Source of the DNA: JAXGMV01 sp040768445
Lineage (GTDB): Bacteria > Chloroflexota > Anaerolineae > Anaerolineales > Anaerolineaceae
DNA length: 64,000 nt
Direction: 5' to 3'
Assembly (NCBI GenBank): GCA_040768445.1
Contig: JAXGMV010000001.1
Span: forward strand, 2,666,001-2,730,000
The notes under the pieces are model-generated. The model saw only the letters and a program-made list of their open reading frames with translations. It searched no databases and was not told where the DNA came from. Made by a program: the position numbers and the translations under genes. Shown here piece after piece: positions 60,021-64,000 of this stretch (its first letter is position 1; every line of letters starts with the position of its first letter).

Positions 60021-60134
60021 CGAATCCCGTCGCTCCCGCCACTGCAAAGAGACTGGTTATGCCAGTCTTTTTTGTTGTCCGAGATCGGTGTCCCATCGAG
60101 GGATGATATTCCCTGGACTGTCCGTCCAGGACAG
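60021..60134 (+). repeat. tRNA-Asp tail repeat, unit C
   Basis: Identical over 114 bp to unit A although unit B lies between them, implying recent duplication or gene conversion of the A-B pair. Confidence 0.92.
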
Positions 60135-60148
60135 GCGAATCCCGTCGT
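60135..60148 (+). repeat. tRNA-Asp tail repeat, terminal fragment D
   Basis: Only CGAATCCCGTCG remains (after a GG joint), 115 bp after the corresponding point of unit C; homology then stops. Confidence 0.75.
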
Positions 60149-60249
60149 TCACATGCTATTGCACTCATTCCATAATCACAGGTAAAATGAAACTCAGAAA
60201 ACAGCTCAGTGTTAGCTAATAAATTCTTGTGAAAACAAACTGAGGAACT

Positions 60250-62025
60250 ATGCCAATACAACAGTGGATCATTTTTACAATCCTGCTCCTAACATTAATC
60301 CTGTTTATCCATGGCAAATGGCGATATGATATTGTTGCATTACTGGCTTTAATCTTGGGAACAATAACCGGTGTGATACCAATTGATCGTGCATTCCTGG
60401 GATTCAGTAATCCTGCAGTTATTACTGTTGCAGCAGTCCTGGTGCTCAGCCGCGGCTTACAAAATTCTGGAGTTGTTGACATCATTGGCGAGCAGTTATC
60501 AAAACTCAAAGGCGGCATAATCAGCCAGATAGCTGCACTCACCACGATCATCACTTTTTTATCGGCCTTCATGAACAATGTTGGTGCTTTAGCTCTTCTG
60601 CTGCCTGTCGCATTGAGCCTGGCTGAGAAAAAGAATCTTTCCCCATCTAAACTATTAATGCCTCTTGCATTTGCATCCCTGCTGGGTGGTATGACTACAT
60701 TAATCGGTACACCACCCAATATCATTACTTCCTCATTTAGGGAACAAGTTACAGGGCAGCCATTCAGTATGTTTGATTTCTCATTGGTCGGTGTTGGTGT
60801 GGCAATTGTCGGTCTGCTTTTTATCATCTTCATAGGTTGGCGCTTCATTCCATTGCGTGAAACTGGCGACTCATCAGGCTCCTTGTTTGAAATTGAAAAT
60901 TACATTACTGAGGTGCAGGTCACGAGCACGTCACGGATCGTTGGCAAAGCAATTAAAGACATTCCGGATTTTTCAAACGCACAGACAATTATCATAGGCG
61001 TAATCCGTGAAGAAGAAAGGCGGATGGAGCCATCCATTTATACAGAATTGCAACCCGACGATATTTTGGTGTTAAGCTCGGACACTGAGAACATCAAGAA
61101 GCTGGTTGAGTCATCTGGTCTCAGGCTGGTGGGCAGCAAAGAAATCACATCAATGGATCTCCAATCCGATGATGTGATCATCGCCGAAACAGTTGTTATG
61201 CCTGACTCAAGGCTTATTGGCGGTACAGCACGCAGTTTAAATCTCAGAGGTAGTTACGGCATCAATTTACTGGCAGTATCCAGGCAGGGAAGTGTAATTA
61301 GAAGACGCTTGGATCAAATCAGGTTTCGCATCGGTGATGTGCTTCTATTACAAAGTTATAAACAAACATTTAAAGAAACACTGGAAACGCTTGGTTTCTT
61401 GCCCCTTGCTGGTCAAAAATTGTCGATTAATAAACCAGGTAAGATCTTTACAGCACTAGGGATATTTATAAGTGCACTGATTATCTCATCATTGGGCATT
61501 CTACCTGTCCAGGTCGCATTTCTAACTGCGGTTGTGTTGATGATTGTGGCTAAAGTTTTACCCCTAAGTGATGCATACGAAAGCATCAATTGGCCGATCA
61601 TCATACTTCTCGGTGCTATGATTCCAGTTGGAGAAGCGTTGGAAACTACCGGCGGAGCTCAACGGATTGCCGGTATGTTGCTTCACATTTCCCAAAGTTT
61701 TTCACCAGCAATGATCCTGGCTTTCACCCTCATATCTACAATGTTTCTGAGCGACCTTGTCAACAATGCTGCTGCTGTAGTATTAATGGCACCAATTGGA
61801 ATCAGTGTTGCCAATGGTATTGGTGTCTCGATTGACCCATTTCTGATGGTGATATCCATCGGCGCTTCCTGTGCTTTCCTTACTCCAATCGGTCACCAAT
61901 CTAACACATTGGTGATGGGCCCTGGTGGTTATAAATTTGGTGACTACTGGCGAATAGGATTGATTCTTGAAATCATCATTGTCATCGTGGCAATCCCCCT
62001 TGTGATGCACTTTTGGCCTTTCTAA
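60250..62025 (+). CDS. SLC13/DASS-type transporter with RCK_C (TrkA-C) domains
   Basis: A 591-residue membrane protein of the divalent anion:Na+ symporter / ArsB-NhaD superfamily. Five or so N-terminal membrane helices include the hairpin motif NNVGALALLLPVALSLAE and TLIGTPPNIITS. Two cytoplasmic TrkA-C domains follow (residues ~215-300 and ~305-385; IIGVIREEERRMEPS, INLLAVSRQGSVIRRRL). The second helical half includes SDLVNNAAAVVLMAPIGIS and TPIGHQSNTLVMGPGGY. Substrate uncertain (sulfate, dicarboxylate or citrate). Transcribed alone. Confidence 0.9.
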   Translation: MPIQQWIIFTILLLTLILFIHGKWRYDIVALLALILGTITGVIPIDRAFLGFSNPAVITVAAVLVLSRGLQNSGVVDIIGEQLSKLKGGIISQIAALTTIITFLSAFMNNVGALALLLPVALSLAEKKNLSPSKLLMPLAFASLLGGMTTLIGTPPNIITSSFREQVTGQPFSMFDFSLVGVGVAIVGLLFIIFIGWRFIPLRETGDSSGSLFEIENYITEVQVTSTSRIVGKAIKDIPDFSNAQTIIIGVIREEERRMEPSIYTELQPDDILVLSSDTENIKKLVESSGLRLVGSKEITSMDLQSDDVIIAETVVMPDSRLIGGTARSLNLRGSYGINLLAVSRQGSVIRRRLDQIRFRIGDVLLLQSYKQTFKETLETLGFLPLAGQKLSINKPGKIFTALGIFISALIISSLGILPVQVAFLTAVVLMIVAKVLPLSDAYESINWPIIILLGAMIPVGEALETTGGAQRIAGMLLHISQSFSPAMILAFTLISTMFLSDLVNNAAAVVLMAPIGISVANGIGVSIDPFLMVISIGASCAFLTPIGHQSNTLVMGPGGYKFGDYWRIGLILEIIIVIVAIPLVMHFWPF

Positions 62026-62077
62026 ATTACCATGAGGTACAAATTTACAGATAACAGTAATAGAAAACGAATGTTAA

Positions 62078-62371
62078 TTATCGGTTCTTTTTTGTTTTGG
62101 TTAACCAGTGGCTGAAAAAAAGCAACACTATTGAGCCAATCACCCCCGCACCTGGGTCATAGGGCCCAATTTTGAACACATCTACCTCTGTCAAAGCAAA
62201 CAATGCACTGAAGAGCAGGTAGCCCAAAAAAGCAAAGATCAAGTAGATAATCAGCTTGCCCGGTCCACCATTTTTCCAAAGATGGAATAGTGAGGCCATT
62301 AAAGCAGATGCTATTACACCGATAAAAAGATTGGGTGAAAAAATTCCGGTTAATTCAAGAAATTTATCCAT
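62078..62371 (-). CDS. Small membrane protein of unknown function
   Basis: 97 residues with three hydrophobic segments (about 14-30, 38-60 and 72-90) and a basic C-terminus (KTKKNR). No family recognised. It begins 8 nt inside the 3' end of mnmA on the same strand, so it is translated in coupling with that gene. Confidence 0.75.
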   Translation of the reverse strand: MDKFLELTGIFSPNLFIGVIASALMASLFHLWKNGGPGKLIIYLIFAFLGYLLFSALFALTEVDVFKIGPYDPGAGVIGSIVLLFFSHWLTKTKKNR

Positions 62372-63437
62372 CTATAAAACCGCCGCCTAACACTTTACTG
62401 CCGTCATAACACACGACAAGTTGACCCGGTGTGATATCCAAGAGTGGTTTATCAAATATTACTTCCACAGTGCCATCACTGCTCAACTCTATTTTACCTT
62501 CTGTTAGATTTGAATTGTAGCGGATTTTAAATTGATAAAAATTACTCATATCTGGTGGTGTTCCAGCTATCCAGTTAAATACAGTTGCTCTTAATGTTTG
62601 TCTACCCATCTCCTCGCGGCGACCTACAATGAGCCTGTTTTGCTTTGTGTCTTTTTCAATGACATAATAAGGCGCTTCGGAAGCAATTTTTATGCCTTTT
62701 CTCTGCCCAATAGTGTACGCATAAAGCCCATTGTGCCTGCCAAGTAAATTTCCAATGCTATCAACAATATCCCCTTCGGTAGCCACATTCGGTGAATAAT
62801 CACGGATAAATTGCTGGTAATTGCCGCTGCCAACAAAACATAAGTCCTGGCTGTCTGGTTGGTATGCTGCTTCTAGACCCAACCGTGATGCCAAATGCCT
62901 TACATCATCTTTCTTTAGGTTACCCAGTGGCAGAATAGTTTTTGATAGTTGGTTCTGATCCAGCATAGAGAGCACATAGGATTGATCTTTAGTTAAATCT
63001 AATGCTCTGTGCAGCTCAATCAATCCGTTTTGAGACTTGAAAATTTTGGCATAATGGCCCGTCGCAATGTAATCTGCACCAATCTTTCCCGCATAGTCGA
63101 GCATTAATCCCCACTTGATGGCTTGATTACACCAAATGCAGGGATTCGGTGTTCGCCCCATTGCGTACGACGCTACAAATTTTTGCACAACTGAGGTAAA
63201 AAATAGCTCACGGGTATTCAACAGCTGGAAAGGAATATTTAAAGTGTCAGCCAGTTTTTGGGCGCGCAAATATGAAACATCTGTACAGCAGCGGTTGCCA
63301 TTTTCCATGCCCTGGGCTGACCACATCTGCAGAGAGATACCCGTCACCTCAAACCCCTGTTCCACGAGTAAGGCTGCTGCTACTGAACTGTCTACACCAC
63401 CACTTAATCCAACTAAGACCTTCGTACGATTTTGCAT
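62364..63437 (-). CDS. mnmA: tRNA-specific 2-thiouridylase MnmA
   Basis: Thiolates U34 of tRNAs for Lys, Glu and Gln. The 357 residues have the PP-loop GLSGGVDSSVAAAL, the first catalytic Cys in NPCIWCNQAIKW, GHYAKIF and the second Cys in DLCFVGSGNYQQF. The sulfur donor chain would draw on a cysteine desulfurase such as the SufS in this window. It overlaps the downstream small membrane protein gene. Confidence 0.96.
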   Translation of the reverse strand: MQNRTKVLVGLSGGVDSSVAAALLVEQGFEVTGISLQMWSAQGMENGNRCCTDVSYLRAQKLADTLNIPFQLLNTRELFFTSVVQKFVASYAMGRTPNPCIWCNQAIKWGLMLDYAGKIGADYIATGHYAKIFKSQNGLIELHRALDLTKDQSYVLSMLDQNQLSKTILPLGNLKKDDVRHLASRLGLEAAYQPDSQDLCFVGSGNYQQFIRDYSPNVATEGDIVDSIGNLLGRHNGLYAYTIGQRKGIKIASEAPYYVIEKDTKQNRLIVGRREEMGRQTLRATVFNWIAGTPPDMSNFYQFKIRYNSNLTEGKIELSSDGTVEVIFDKPLLDITPGQLVVCYDGSKVLGGGFIDG

Positions 63438-63611
63438 CCCTTATCTCATTCAAATTATCAATGCTTTCACAAGTTCATCAAAGGCAAAGCAAGATTATAG
63501 CATCATTCTTTTGGATGATTTTTCGCTACACTTGAAATCTTAACAACACGACAGTCACTTGCCAGTCATGTATAAAGCCTTCTAACAAAAATATGAACAA
63601 CTAATTGCTGA

Positions 63612-63617
63612 TATAAT
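63612..63617 (+). promoter_or_regulatory. -10 element upstream of phosphohexomutase gene
   Basis: Perfect TATAAT 34 nt before the ATG; no convincing -35 at 16-18 nt. Confidence 0.45.
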
Positions 63618-63651
63618 TAGCGCAATATTCCAATAATTCGGAGAGCTAAGC

Positions 63652-64000
63652 ATGACAGGAAAAATTGCTTTTGGAACCGATGGCTGGCGAGCAGCGATTG
63701 CAGATGACTATACCTTTGAGAATGTAAGAAGATGTACTCAAGGTTTCGCCGACTACAATAAAGATAAAGGGAATACTGGTAAATGGTTTGTCATTGGTTA
63801 CGACCGCCGCTTCCTGTCGGAAAAGTTCGCTCTGGCTGCAGCCGAAGTAATGGTTGGCAACGGCTTCAATGTATTCCTCACAGATAAAGAAACCCCAACA
63901 CCTGTTATCTCATTCTCGGTAGTTAATAAGAAAGCAGCTGGAGCTATCAATATCACCGCTTCCCATAACCCTTTTAGCGATAATGGTTTTAAAGTTCGTA
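63652..64000 (+). CDS. Phosphoglucomutase/phosphomannomutase, 3'-truncated by window edge
   Basis: The first 116 residues of an alpha-D-phosphohexomutase. The N-terminal FGTDGWRAAI is the family start, GYDRRFLSEKFALAAAEV follows, and the catalytic phosphoserine loop ITASHNPFSDNGFK is present. The ATG at 63652 has GGAGAG seven nt upstream. Whether it prefers glucose-, mannose- or glucosamine-phosphate depends on the missing part. Confidence 0.92.
   Translation, partial: MTGKIAFGTDGWRAAIADDYTFENVRRCTQGFADYNKDKGNTGKWFVIGYDRRFLSEKFALAAAEVMVGNGFNVFLTDKETPTPVISFSVVNKKAAGAINITASHNPFSDNGFKVR

Noticed and set aside
59816..60148. CRISPR-like direct repeats
   Set aside because: The repeated units are 90-115 bp, contain tRNA ends and terminators, and no spacer/repeat alternation or cas gene is present.
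59688..60261. Open frames of 99-165 codons on both strands across the tRNA-Asp array
   Set aside because: They exist only because the tRNA tail repeats lack stops; they read through the tRNA and terminators and repeat their own sequence, so they are not genes.

Overview
The window is a chromosomal segment of moderately low GC from a bacterium that looks like an anaerobic, fermentative member of the Chloroflexota (Anaerolineae type). This placement is an inference from gene content: a SufR-controlled suf operon, a type 2 isopentenyl diphosphate isomerase, a primary sigma factor with cyanobacterial/Chloroflexi-like N-terminal sequence, DUF4956/CotH genes, and a large NAD-linked [NiFe] hydrogenase locus with no respiratory complex beside it. 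No rRNA is present. The first gene (primary sigma factor) and the last (phosphohexomutase) run off the window edges.

Region 1 (1-24.7 kb) is mostly housekeeping. It holds the sigma factor, a TPR protein, nucleoside diphosphate kinase, a methyltransferase and a LmbE-type deacetylase. A leftward suf operon follows (sufC-sufB-sufD-small protein-sufS-sufU-Rieske protein), divergent from sufR-sufT across a compact pair of promoters. Next come GTP cyclohydrolase I, a polyprenyl diphosphate synthase with type 2 IPP isomerase, an acyl carrier protein, sucCD, a two-gene SPFH unit, a tiny Flp-like pilin, comF, hpf, efp and a HAD-DinB fusion.

Region 2 (24.8-40.4 kb) holds ftsH, an acyl-CoA synthetase, miaA, yraN and a glycosyltransferase. 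A complete 1.28 kb insertion sequence separates these from murJ. A DUF4956 / decayed VTC / CotH envelope locus follows, whose CotH protein carries leucine-rich repeats. The region ends with hisS directly upstream of tRNA-His.

Region 3 (40.5-59.7 kb) is an almost continuous rightward hydrogenase locus. Regulatory-looking genes (DRTGG, CBS-ATPase, DRTGG, PHP, GHKL ATPase) of the kind usually found with [FeFe] hydrogenases precede two NuoE/NuoF pairs, a NuoG-like iron-sulfur subunit and the small and large subunits of a group-3-type [NiFe] hydrogenase. A maturation protease, a cyclic-nucleotide-binding protein and a full hypABFCDE set follow. Together they would build and mature a soluble NAD(P)-linked, possibly electron-bifurcating hydrogenase. 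Three thioredoxin-fold ferredoxin domains in this locus have lost their cluster-binding cysteines.

Region 4 (59.7-64 kb) has tRNA-Asp followed by a tandem array made of copies of its own 3' end plus terminator. A SLC13-type transporter, a small membrane protein, mnmA and the phosphohexomutase follow. The tRNA-His gene has the same kind of 3'-end/terminator duplication with the same 90-bp period and a shared 20-nt core. I regard this recurring tRNA-tail module as the most unusual structure in the window.
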